The notes below the pieces were generated by a model. The model was not told the origin of the DNA. It worked only from the letters and a program-made list of their open reading frames with translations, and did no database searches. Position numbers and translations under genes: made by a program. A stretch of DNA of 64,000 bases from Babylonia areolata (Eukaryota > Mollusca > Gastropoda > Neogastropoda > Buccinidae): positions 36,761,800 through 36,825,799 of the forward strand of contig NC_134900.1 of NCBI RefSeq assembly GCF_041734735.1. Direction: 5' to 3'. Positions 11,641-23,900 of the stretch are shown here, piece after piece. Numbering within the stretch: the stretch's first letter is position 1; each line of letters opens with the position of its first letter.

Positions 11641-12424
11641 ATGGGATTTCAATGGTAGGAGATAACTTTGTTTCACTCAATGTGTGTGTGTTGCATGCAT
11701 TCGTAATATATGCACACTCTCACTCTTTGTGACTTGTTGACTTGTCTTTTATTTTGATTACAACCATCAACTATGTGTGCGGGTGTGCGCGCACACACAC
11801 TTGCATACATGTGTGCATGCTTGAGTTTGTGTGTTTGCATGCATGCGTGCGCATGTAGACATAAATGTACACAATTCATGTATCTTTATATATAAATACA
11901 CATACGCACACACCCTGGACGGCCAGCCACACACACTCCCCTCCCTCCTGGCCATTCCTTATTCCATGACAAGCTGCGAACACTGGAATGCTGGGAAAAA
12001 CATGTACGCGTACACGCACACACACATTCGTAGTCACAAACAACTACCGGTACATCGAAACGCATGTACATGCACATTGACTTTTCTAAAGTATAAGCCT
12101 GTCTCTCTGAGCACTTGGTCATAAAAAAACAATAGTATGACTAAGAATTTGAACAGCGCTGGCCACACCACTGTTGACCCTGCACTGTCGCCCACCACAA
12201 ACTCCTCTTTCTACTGCCATGCTGACCAAACAGTCTACAAAACTAACATTCAAGTCCTGTGACACATATGATGCTTTCTCTCCTTTGCTGTTATTTCATT
12301 TTTCTCCTCTATAGACTGTGATCCCCCCCACACCCTCCCCTCTCACTCTCCCCTCTCACTCTCCCATTCCCCACTCTCTCTCTCTCTCCCTTCCATTCCT
12401 CTCCAACTCTCTATCTCCATATTC

Positions 12425-12455
<31 letters not shown>

Positions 12456-13264
12456 ATCACTGATACAGAAACAATTTGGACATTTTTTTTTTTTTTGGAA
12501 CACTTTGAATTGTTCATGAACACTCAGACTGTTCATAACATCCACATACATACATCATTTACCTACATACATACACACAACGTTCACCTACATGCATGCA
12601 TACATTTTATCTGCAAGAGAGGAGGCAGGTGACTGTCTACCCAAAAATGAACTCGTCAGCAGAATGCTGTTGTCAGCGAAACACGGGAACTAACTGCAAC
12701 CGGTGGTAACAAAATACGATGACACTGGGACAGCTGTGGCATCACTCTGGCTATGAATAAAACAAGATGCTTGATGTGTGCAAGGGACCTTGGACGGAGA
12801 TACACACACACACACAATATCATTTTATAATGACATCGACGGCATCATGACACTGGCAACCGACTGAAATGTGCAGCAAAGTTCACTAAAGTTTTCGTAG
12901 CACATTTTACCAGTTGATAATAAAAAAAAAATTTAAAAAAATTAATGCCTAGAAAAAAAAAAACTGCTAGTGCTTGAAGGGAGGCCTGCCCCCAGCGGAT
13001 CGTGAAGAGGTTGACATGACAGACGTGCGGCCTCTGGGGTGTTGTGACAGACGACCTGGACAGAATAATGTGTACATCATATACTGTGGAGACAGCCAAC
13101 TGTACACAAAGCATGAGCATATGCACATACATTCTGCTTTGCTGGACAACAGACGTGTGTAAAATACTCTGAGCATCTTTCTTTTACGGAGATGGCTGAA
13201 CTGTACAGACAGCTGAACATAATTTGAAATGGTGAGACGACTGACATATAGGAGGAGTTTGTAT
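11641..13264. other. Simple-repeat-rich DNA, no gene recognised
   Basis: CA/TG-like tracts at 11680-11930 and 12010-12080, a CT-rich tract at 12310-12420, a T run of about 30 at 12430-12456 and another at 12484-12497, and an A-rich stretch at 12925-12963. None of the open frames here resembles a protein family I know. Confidence 0.5.
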
Positions 13265-13956
13265 TATACTCCATGTTTGGTGTTACATATACTGTACCAT
13301 GTCAAACTGATGCCTTTTCCCCGGGAAAGTTCCTTAAAGATTCCTCCAAGGGAGGGGTGTGGTCCTGGTACACACAGGACCACCCTGCCTACAGCGGAGC
13401 AGAGCCCTCCGCACAGGACAGGATGTTGGTCTCACAGCGCATCACCTTCCCCACTTCAGCTACCCTATCCTTTAAAACGTTAGCAGAGTGGGACAAATTG
13501 GCCCGCCGCTGCCTCTTCGAGGTTTCCACGGCGTACACCTTCAGCGAAAGTCATACAAAGTCTCCGTTCCCTGCCTCCTTGCTCTGGTGACTATGGAGAG
13601 GAGGTGAGAGGAGGCACACCCCTGGGTCAGCGCAGCCGACACAGAGGCCGACCGAGGGTTCGAGGACTTCAATGGTGATGCTGACAGTTCCGACCGCACA
13701 GCAGCCATGCGTGCTGGTGGAGCAGTTGAGGATTGGAATGAGGAGTGCCCGAGCGAGGCTGCCTCAGCAGATGAGATTTGGTTTCAAGTTCCAGGGGTGG
13801 AAACATGTGTCAGGGACTGAAGGTCCGGAAACCAGGTCTGGGCTGGCCATTTCGGCGCAATGAGGATCAGCTGCGGGTGTTCCAATCTGTCTTTCCGTAT
13901 CACCTTGGACAGAATTGGAAAGGGAGGAAACGCGGAGGCAATCAGACTGCTCCAGT

Positions 13957-15393
13957 CTAGAGAGAGAGAGAGCATCCACTGCCCACGCTTCTGGGTCGGC
14001 AACCGAAGAGACGTAAGTGGGAAGTCTCTTGTTGAACAAGGTCCACCATCGGCTGAAACCACTGTTCCCACACCCACTGAAGGCTGTCCTTGTCCAGGGT
14101 GCACTCTGTGTGTATGACACTCTTGGACCTGCTGAGAGCATCTGCCAAGATGTTGGTTTTTCCTGCTAAGTGTCTCGCTGAAAGTGGAATGCCCTTGCTG
14201 TGGCACCAACGGAGGAGAGCCTCAGTCCGCATGGAGAGGTCTGCCGAGTGCGCTCCCCCCCATTTGTTCACATAACATGCGACCGTCGTCTTGTCCGTGA
14301 ACAAGCGGATGGTCTTGCCAGTGGCCTCCCCCATGAAGTGCAGGAGAGCCCTGTGAACTGCCTCCAGTTCCAGAACATTGATGTGGCATAGGCGCTCCTC
14401 CGGGGACCAAGTCCCTGCTGCATGGAGTGAGTCCATGTGGGCTCCCCAGCCCAGGGAGGAGGCGTCTGTGAAGAGTGCCACCTGAAGAGTAGGTGGGGCT
14501 ATGGGCACCCCCTGTGTCTGAAGGGGGGTGATTAACCACTCTGATGTCACCTCGAGGAACCACTCGCCCAGACATAACTGGGTATCCCATGGCTGAGTGC
14601 TCTGGGACCGGCGTAACCTCAGTGCCCTCTGGAGAGGGCGCTTGAGAACCCTGTCCAGGGGAATGAGAGGTGCCGTGGACTCCATCATGCCCAAGAGGGA
14701 AGAAAGTGTCCGCGCTGTATCTTGGGAGGAGTGGCGCCAGTGGCTGAGGAAACCTGCCAGACGGTCCCAGTGATCTGGCGCCAGAGAGACTATCATGGAC
14801 CGCGTGTCGAATCTCATCCCTAAGAAGTCGAAGGACTGACGTGGGGACAGATCGCATATCTGCTGGTCCCTGAGGAAGCCCAGTTGGGAGCAAAGGTCTA
14901 GAAGTCTGGCCGTATGACTCAGGCACAGGGCCTGCGACTGGGCCAGGATAAGCCAGTCGTCCAGGTACACACAGAGACAAAAGGATTCTGAGCAGACGAT
15001 GGACACCAATTCCCGCACCACCTTGGTAAACAGGAAAGGGGCAAGGGACAGACCAAATGGGAGGGCCGGGAACTGGAACCCCTTGTCCCTCCACACGAAC
15101 CTCAGGTACCGATGGGATGCCGAATGGAGGAGTATATGAAAATAAGCATCTTCCAGATCGATAGAGGTAGGCCAATCACCTTGTTGGATGGTCTCCCGAA
15201 TCTGTGCCTGTGTGTCCATCTTGAATTTGATTTTGGGGAGGAATTTGTTGAGGGGGGACAAGTCCAAAACTGGTCTCCACCCTCCCGAGACCTTTGGAAT
15301 CACCAACAACCAGCCGTAAAAACCGGGCCCCGGGTCCAAGAGTTGAGATATCTCTTTTTCTAGGACGCTCTCCTGCTCTGTCGAGCTGGGCAC
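13957..15393 (-). pseudogene. Reverse transcriptase-RNase H region of the DIRS-like fossil
   Basis: RT landmarks appear in order: VLDLSPLNKFL, SIDLEDAYFHI, LPFGLSLAPF and the active-site box YLDDWLIL. An RNase H region follows (FTDASSLGWGAH, NVLELEAVHRAL, FTDKTTVACYVN). The YLDDW form together with an RNase H of this type fits DIRS-like and related tyrosine-recombinase retroelements. It is part of the fossil at 13265-16372. Confidence 0.75.
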
Positions 15394-15612
15394 CTAAGGA
15401 GGAGGAGTGGATCTTAGAGGGGGGCGGTCCTCCACCCAAGACAGCATGTACCCCGACTCTAGCACCGACATAATCCCGTCGTTGAGTCCCAGAGCACACC
15501 ACTGATGTGCATGCCGGGACAAGTTTCCTACTTGGAGGGGCTGAACGACTGGCGGTGTTGAATCGGGGCCCAGTCATTGGGGGTGCTGCCTTCTGGCCTT
15601 GGGCATGGCCGG

Positions 15613-16371
15613 TCAGCTTGGACGGACATAAGGTGGTTTATTCCTCTGCCACTGATTCTGCACATGCTGCTTTGACTTAGGCGGCGTGGTATATGGAGGG
15701 GCCCTGGTGGCCAGTCTCTTCAATGGCATAGAACCCTGGAGCCCATGAGAGGTGTGGGCCAAATATGAGGCCACCTCCCTGTTTGTCTCTGCCCTGTGGC
15801 TGACAAAATGGGGCGGGAACTGGCCGAAGAGGGAGTGCTGCTGTGCTGGGATGGACCGCAGGGCAGCCCTCTCCTCCACAGGAATGTTAGAGAGGCTGAG
15901 AATGGCATCACGCCGCGCTAGCACAGTATTGAAGTGAAGGCTGGTAGCTGTGTCTGCAGCTGCCGTGAGACCAGATGCTACCCTATTGCCAAAAGCGTGT
16001 AACCTCTGGTCGGTGAAGAGGCCAGGCGGGACAGAGGAAGGAGACCCCATGTCCTGATTAACCGGACACTGTTCCCACAGCTCATTGGCCCTGTGGAGGA
16101 ACGCGTCGAAGGTGTACGCCATGGAAACCTCGAGGAGGCAGCGGCGGGCCAATTTGTCCCACTCTGCTAACGTTTTAAAGGATAGGGTAGCTGAAGTGGG
16201 GAAGGTGATGCGCTGTGAGACCAACATCCTGTCCTGTGCGGAGGGCTCTGCTCCGCTGTAGGCAGGGTGGTCCTGTGTGTACCAGGACCACACCCCTCCC
16301 TTGAAGGAATCTTTAAGGAACTTTCCCGGGGAAAAGGCATCAGTTTGACATAGTACAGTATATGACACCAA
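15613..16371 (-). pseudogene. Gag-like region of the DIRS-like fossil
   Basis: Encodes a stretch with [34 protein letters not shown] and [12 protein letters not shown], shared with the gag-like region of the larger element at 35-45 kb (parts near 38.8-39.0 and 42.8-43.1 kb). This identifies the two as the same family. It lies directly upstream of the RT region on the same strand. Confidence 0.65.
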
Positions 16372-16372
16372 A

Positions 16373-16965
16373 CAAATATTACAAACATTTTGTCTTCATG
16401 AGGAAACTGCAATGTACACATTCTCTGGTCTTGATGAGACATGACAGGTACAAAATATCATTAAGCTTTTGGTATTCTCACTGACATACAAAACAATACG
16501 TACAATTTTGCCTTGGTGACACAACTAACTTGTGCAAAATGAATGACGCACAGATTAGGCCATGATAAGACAATATATAACTTTTAATCCAGTATACCAC
16601 ACATGAACCCTTTTATTTCCCCACATGTATTATTTACCTTCATTGCTTCTGTTGTTGTATTTTAATATATGTACATTTATCTCAATTGTAAAACAAACAA
16701 AAAAAAACCCCAAAAAAGACAAATAAGCTGCCCAAATCAAAATGAAATAACCCAGCCTCAACAGTGACACAGACCAGGAACTCGCTCCAATTTAAATACA
16801 GTCTGTTATAATACCACAGTCGGGTGCCTGTGGCCAGGAAACATTCATGCAGCCATCAACTTGGTTCACTCACACCCTGTCCAACCCAAGACTGTCCTGT
16901 GTCAGTTCTGCTGAGAAAGGTGGTGAGAAATATACGAGTTCCAACTTTTGATTTTTGACCAAAGG
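16373..16965. other. AT-rich DNA, nothing recognised
   Basis: AT-rich sequence between the DIRS-like fossil and a family A SINE. Candidate reverse-strand poly(A) signals (tttatt on the plus strand) are present but cannot be tied to a gene. Confidence 0.45.
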
Positions 16966-16975
16966 AACTTTCTTC

Positions 16976-17335
16976 TTCTTCTTCTTCTGCGTTCACTCGT
17001 ATGCACATGAGTGGGCTTTTACGTGTAAGACCGTTTTTACCCCGCCATGTAGGCAGCCATACTCCGTTTTCGGGGTGTGCATGCTGGGTATGTTCTTGTT
17101 TCCATAACCCACCGAACGCTGACATGGATTTCAGGATCTTTAACGTGCATATTTGATGTTCTGCTTGCATATACACATGAAAGGGGTTCAGGCACTAGCA
17201 GGTCTGCACATATGTTGACCTAGGAGATCATAAAAATCTCCATCCTTTACCCACCAGGCGCCGTCACCGTGATTCGAACCTGGGACCCTCAGATTGACAG
17301 TCCAACACTTTAACCACTCGGCTATTGCGCCCGTC
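16976..17335 (-). repeat. tRNA-derived SINE, family A, with target-site duplication
   Basis: Full-length reverse copy with a TTC-rich tail on the left and the tRNA-like head (cggctattgcgcccgtc on the plus strand) on the right. A 10-bp direct repeat, AACTTTCTTC, flanks it at 16966-16975 and 17337-17346. Confidence 0.9.
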
Positions 17336-17427
17336 AAACTTTCTTCAATATGTATCCAGAATCGTGCTGCATTGCACAGCACTGCATTGCATCATATCAT
17401 ATTGTGATGAATTGTACGGCATTTTGT

Positions 17428-17650
17428 CGTAACACATTTCTCTGCGTGGAATTCAGGCAGCTCTCTCTGCAGGTAGAACACGTCCCTACAGTGCAGCGCC
17501 ACCTTTCTCTTTTTCTGAATGCAAGACTATTTGTTCGTTGTTTGTTTGTTTGTTTGTTTGTTGTTTTTTTTATTAAACTGGACTTTTCTACAGAATTTTG
17601 CCCAGGGTCAACCCATTTTGTCACAGAGGGTTCTTTTGGCATGTGCTAAG
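17428..17650 (-). repeat. tRNA-derived SINE, family B, headless fragment
   Basis: Matches the body of the family B SINE (acatttctctgcgtggaattcagg, gcagcgccacc, ttttctacagaattttgccc, gggttctttt, gtgctaag), with a TTTG expansion at 17530-17562. The tRNA-like head is missing. It lies just downstream of the CEP41 stop codon and may be part of its 3' UTR. The only close AATAAA on that strand (17569-17574) is inside this repeat. Confidence 0.7.
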
Positions 17651-17702
17651 AACAGAATCAGAGAACAAAAATGACAGAATACCCAACCCCACCCAAGAAG
17701 AC

Positions 17703-17956
17703 CTACAACTTACTGCTGCTGCTGCTGTCGCCCAGTGCGTTGTCCATGTGTTTGATCAAACAGTCCAGGTCCTCTAACGTGAACTGGGCTTTGCTGGCGG
17801 CGGTGGGCGGGGGGACGGCTGAAGCTGCCCCCTGGGAGGAGGGGGGCTTGGTCCTGCGGACCCCACTGCCTCCCCCCGCACTCCCCTCACACAGGGACGC
17901 CGGCACCGTGCCCGTGATCAGCCCTGAGGGGAACACCCTGTGGGCCACTTTTAGAC
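17703..17956 (-). CDS. CEP41: CEP41 coding exon 10 (C-terminus and stop)
   Basis: Acceptor ttgttgtccag. Encodes (G)[20 protein letters not shown], a Gly/Ser/Pro-rich linker, then [18 protein letters not shown], matching human KFPEGLITGSLPAS and RFTPEDLKKIEYYLEE. It ends SSSSSKL-stop. A good donor, GTAAGT, overlaps the last codons, so some transcripts may splice on to a further exon. Confidence 0.88.
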
Positions 17957-20900
17957 CTGGACAACAATACATGTGTGTACACCTGTTACTTTGAGACCTG
18001 GACAACAATACATGTGTGTACATCTGTTACTTTGATACCTGGACAACAATACATGTGTGTACACCTGTTACTTTGAGACCTGGACAACAATACATGTGTG
18101 TACACCTGTTACTTTGAGACCTTGACAACAATACATGTGTGTACACCTGTTACTTTGAGACCTGGACAACAATACATGTGTGTACACCTGTTACTTCGAG
18201 ACCTGGACAACAATACATGTGTGTACACCTGTTACTTTGAGACCTGGACAACAATACATGTGTGTACACCTGTTACTTTGAGACCTGGACAACAATACAT
18301 GTATGTATACACCCTGTGGGTCACTTTGAGACCTGGACAACAATACATGTATGTATACACCCTGTGGGTCACTTTGAGACCTGGACAACAATACATGTAT
18401 GTATACACCCTGTGGGTCACTTTGAGACCTGGACAACAATACATGTATGTCTACACCTGTTACTTTGTGACCTGGACAACAATACATGTATGTATACATC
18501 CTGTGGGTCACTTTGAGACCTGGACAACAATTCATGTATGTATACACCCTGTGGGTCACTTTGAGACCTGGACAACAATACATGTGTGTATACACCCTGT
18601 GGGTCACTTTGAGACCTGGACAACGATACATGTGTGTATACACCCTGTGGGTCACTTTGAGACCTGGACAACAATACATGTGTGTATACACCCTGTGGGT
18701 CACTTTGAGACCTGGACAACGATACATGTGTGTATACACCCTGTGGGTCACTTTGAGACCTGGACAACAATACATGTATGTCTACACCTGTTACTTTGTG
18801 ACCTGGACGATAATACTACATGTATGTATACACTATGTGAGTCACTTTGAGACGTGGACAACAATACATGTGTGTATACACTGTGGGTCACTTTGAGACC
18901 TGGACAACAATACATGTCTACACCTGCTACTTTGTGACCTGGACAACAATTCATGTGTGTATACACCCTGTGGGTCACTTTGAGACCTGGACAACAATAC
19001 ATGTGTGTATACACCCTGTGGGTCACTTTGAGACCTGGACAACAATTCATGTACGTATACACCCTGAGGATCACTTTGAGACCTGGACAACAATTCATGT
19101 GTGTCTACACCTGTTACTTTGTGACCTGGACAACAATACATGTATGTATACACCCTGTGGGTCACTGAGACCTGGACAACAATACATGTATGTATACACC
19201 CTGTGGGTCACTTTGAGACCTGGACAACAATACATGTATGTCTACACCTGTTACTTTGTGACCTGGACAATAATACATGTATGTATACACTATGTGGGTC
19301 ACTTTGACACCTGGACAACAATACATGTGTGTATACACCCTGTGGGTCACTTTGTGACCTGGACAACAATACATGTATGTCTACACCTGTTACTTTGTGA
19401 CCTGGACAATAATACATGTATGTATACACTATGTGGGTCACTTTGAGACCTGGACAACAATACATGTGTGTATACACCCTGTGGGTCACTTTGTGACCTG
19501 GACAACAATTCATGTGTGTCTACACCTGTTACTTTGTGACCTGGACAATAATACATGTATGTATACACTATGTGGGTCACTTTGAGACCTGGACAACAAT
19601 ACATGTGTGTATACACCCTGTGGGTCACTTTGTGACCTGGACAACAATTCATGTATGTATACACCCTGTGGGTCACTTTGAGACCTGGACAACAATACAT
19701 GTATGTCAGGTCAGAGAACCCATGGGTCATCAAGTGGAGTTTAACAACCTACTGGCTGATGCCCATAACTCTTTCACCACCAAGGTTCTGTGTGTGAAAA
19801 AGCGCCAAGCATTTCAGAAACGATGTTCTCAGTCACAGGCTTCAGTTCATGTCAAAACAACACAATGGACTTGTTCACTTCAAACTGGGTCAGGGGGGCA
19901 AAGGTTAGTCACTGTTATGTTGGCGGGGAAACTGGCTGCAGCTGTCAAACTTTGTTACAATATAAAAAAAACAAAAAAGGTCTTATCAACATGACCCCTT
20001 GATGCCGACAAAAGTCGCCTATGGCGGTGCACTCTCTAGTCAACAAAAGTCACCTATGGCTGTGCACTGTGTAGTCAACAAAAGTCACCTATGGCAGTGC
20101 ACTGTCTAGTCAACTACAACTACTATTACTACTACTATTATAATCATTTTTATCATTACTACTACTACTACTACTACTAATGATCACTTTATTATCACAA
20201 TCATTTTCATCATTATTATTATCTCACCTCCAGGAAATACAAACCCCTCTCCATTAGTACTAAATTATTGTTATCATGATTATTACTTTTAGTATCATTA
20301 GTGTTATAATTACCTCACCTCCAGAGAGCACAAAGTGGTTGTCATAGCAACTCTCCACCAGTACTAAATTCTTCTTCTTCTTTCTTCTTCTTCTTCATCT
20401 TCTTCTGATTATTATCATCATTATTTTCATCATCATTACTATCATCACTATAATTATTACTATATTATCATCATCATCATTAATTTATACTAATATCATC
20501 ATTATCATTAACATATTAATATCATCATTACAATCTCACCTCCAGACAGCACAAAGAGGTTGTCATAGCCTCTCTCCACAAGGGTGGTGGCCGCCTTATG
20601 CACGATCGTTTCATCATTGTCATACACAATGATTATTTTCCCTTCTTGGTTTTTCTGCTGAAGGTCAAGGACAGAATGATGTTCCTCCAAAAAACAACCC
20701 AACATGACAGGCATGTCCTGCATGACCCATGCGTCATTCCTACTGAAATTCACACACACACACACACACACCATTTTTCACCCTCTGCCCAATACCGTTC
20801 CCTCCACCACGCCCCGCCCTCCACCCTCCCGCACGCCCACCCCCCTTTTTTTTTTTCCCGTCTAACGTCACTTAAAGTGGAAGACGTTAAACTGAAGACT

Positions 20901-23900
20901 ACTGCTACACACACACACAGCATGTGCACACACGCACACAAATGCAGACACACATGTGCACACACACACACACATGAAAAATGGCTATCACATAATTATC
21001 CTCACATTTTGTGGACAAGCCAGTCAATAATTAACGAAGTTATGATAATGACAAGGATGATGAAGATGAGAAATGATAAATCTATTCCAAATAGGGGGAA
21101 TGATAAATCTAATCCAAACTATCATCAAGAATATAAATCATCATATCTGTAATGAGAAACAACAATAGACCGTTTTGTAAAACATATGTATAGCTATCCA
21201 AATGAATAGGATTCCTCAAGACAAACACAAACAAACCACACAAACACACACACAGCAAACACACACACTCTCTCTTTCTCTCTCTCCCTCCCTCACACAC
21301 ACACACACACACACCACACCCACACACGCATGCACATGCAAGAAGCTGTCTAAAAACACACAAAACAACGTGCCATCATCGCTCAAACCACTGCCTTTTT
21401 ACCCACAATGTAAGGATACAAATTGCAACATTTCTTTTGTTTCATAATTTACAGACCTGGCAAGCATGGCTGTTGGGTAGCTCAGAGCTGAAAAACAAAC
21501 AGATAAATACAACAGAAATTAAAATACAAATAGGTAAATGAAACACTTATATGGAGATAAGCAAAACTAGACCCTGGACTGAAATGACCTACATGTAGCT
21601 TATTTGGTCTATTGTACAACAATGTGTGACTGAAATGACTTACATGTAGCTTATTTAGTCTATTGCACAACAATGTGTGTACGTCTGTAATTACCTGTTA
21701 GTACTGCAAACATGTGCGATTTATGTTCAAGAAACCTATGTACCATGTACACACAGTGATTACGATGCCTCTACGCGTACCTGTGATCTTGTATAAGCGC
21801 ATGTGCGTGCATGTATGCTTGGTTTATGGTATGCCTGTTTTAGTATGACTGTGTGTGTGTGTGTGTGTGTATGCTTGATTTGTGGTACGTTGTTTTTTTT
21901 TTGAATGAGTGTGCGTGTGAGCGTGAATGCTTCATTTATGGTACTGCATATCATTTAGCTCAACATCTTACCAATATAGTATTTAGTTAGGATTTTATCC
22001 TTGTGCGCAAATTTTTAAAACTGTAAAAAAGTAAATTAAAAACATGAGGTGCAATAGCTGAGTAGTTAAGTGTTGGACTTTCAATCTGAGGGCCCTAGGT
22101 TCAAATTTTGGTAATGGCATCTGGTGGGTAAAGGGTGGAGATTTTTCCAATCTCCCAGGTCAACATATGTACAGACCTGCTAGTGCCTGAACCCTCTTCC
22201 TGTGTTTTCACAAGCACAAGATCAAATACGCATGTTAAAGATCCTGTAATCCATGTCAGCATTTGGTGGGTTATGGAAACAAGAACATACCCTGCATGCA
22301 CACTCCCGAAAACAGAGTATGGCCGTCTACATGGCAGGGTAAAAAAAAAGTCATACACATAAAAGCCCACTTCTGTACATACGAGTGAACATGGGAGTTG
22401 CAGCCCATGAACTAAGAAGAAGAAGAAAAAGAATCAATGACTTATAACTGTGAAAAAAATATTTTAAAATATAAGAAAATATAAGGGTATTTTAGAAACA
22501 CAAGACTGAGAGCTTTCTGCTCTCTGTTGTAAGGCATAAAAAATAAACACTGCTAAATCTCTTGTCAAAAAAATGAATAAATAAATAAATAATTAGGAAT
22601 AGAAATTCCTGTGACAGGTGACTGTGACGGACCTGTGATGACGTGACAGTCATCGTAGTCGTCCTTGGTTCGGACGTCCAGCAGGAGGTAGGGGCATTCA
22701 GCACTGCTGCTCACAGGTTTGTTGTCGCCGTCGTTGTTTGTGTCCGCCTCCCCCACCCCACATATCACTCTGTTGCACAGCACAGTTATCGCTATTAACA
22801 AATCATCAAACAATGTTTTCATAGCGCCAAACAACGAAGTGTTGTGTGCTATGCAATGAATGAATGATATGGATACTTATATAGCACCTATCCTCAGTCA
22901 GAGACCAAGCTCTAAGCGCTTTACAAACACGGGGTCATTTGCACAACAGCCTTCCTACCTAGGTGGAGCCGACTGACGACTGCCATTGGGCGCTCATCAT
23001 TTGATTCCTGTGTCATTCAATCAGACTTCAGGCAAGCACACATATACGCTCAGACATGACATGACACAGAGAAGATTAACACATACATGTATGAAAACTG
23101 ACACAACAACAAAACAATGCTTAATGTGTCTAAAAAAAACAAACAAAGCCACGCAATACAATCCTGTCTATAAAAATACCCAAGCGCAGCCACACACAGT
23201 TTGAACATGAGCACACACACACACACACACACGTGCACATGCACACACACACACACACACATGTGCACACACAACCAGCCACACCACCAGACACAACACA
23301 GGCAAATCACATCAGCAACAAATACAGGAGAAAAAAAACCCCACAAAGATCTATCGATCTTTCTTGGTCTCTGGGGTGGGAGTCATATTTGTCATATTAT
23401 CAATGAAAGTAATTATAACAAGTTTCCTATTACAGAGGGGTATATGACTGCACCAAGTGATGTTATAGATAGCTGGGAATTGTATATAACACCCTGAATA
23501 TCTTGTGATCAAATCTATTCCCCTGTTCTTACACTGGAAAGTAAGGGCTGGGCAGTCAAATCACAAACAGTGTATTGTAACAATGCCAGAACAATGACAT
23601 GTAATATTAAAAAAAAATTTTTTTTGACAATCAACATAATCAAAAATCAACATAGAAAACTGCTTTTTACGTTTTCAATCCCCAGCCTTACTTTTGCGGC
23701 AGTACCACCACAATAGTTACCACAGAAATGACTCAGAAAATAAAATAAAATAATTTTTTTTTTTTTTAAGTCAACATTGAAAAGCACTTACTCCTGCAGC
23801 CTGGAGCGAGTAGTGTCAGTGCGCGAGGTGGTCCCCACCTCCCCTCCCTCTGGCCACCTCCCTCCCTCCTCCCCATCCCCCTGGATCTGCAGAACCTCCA

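Larger units (their letters stand above)
13265..16372 (-). mobile_element. DIRS-like retrotransposon fossil, reduced copy
   Basis: Minus-strand element with gag-like and reverse transcriptase-RNase H regions. The outer ~250 bp at each end are inverted copies of each other (13285-13540 and 16090-16355). Each begins with the same tip as the larger element at 35095-45217 (tactgtaccatgtcaaactg). No tyrosine recombinase is recognised. The copy is broken and rearranged relative to the larger element, with a small number of breaks. The RT region still reads clearly, so it is probably not very old. Confidence 0.75.

Noticed and set aside
18098-19733. Long open reading frames of 100-250 codons on both strands in the minisatellite
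   Set aside because: They are by-products of a 48-bp (16-codon) repeat unit without stops. They lie in CEP41 intron 9, differ only by repeat number and show no homology.
20117-20530. CRISPR-like array in the trinucleotide and short repeat regions
   Set aside because: Simple eukaryotic repeats without fixed repeat and unique spacers.
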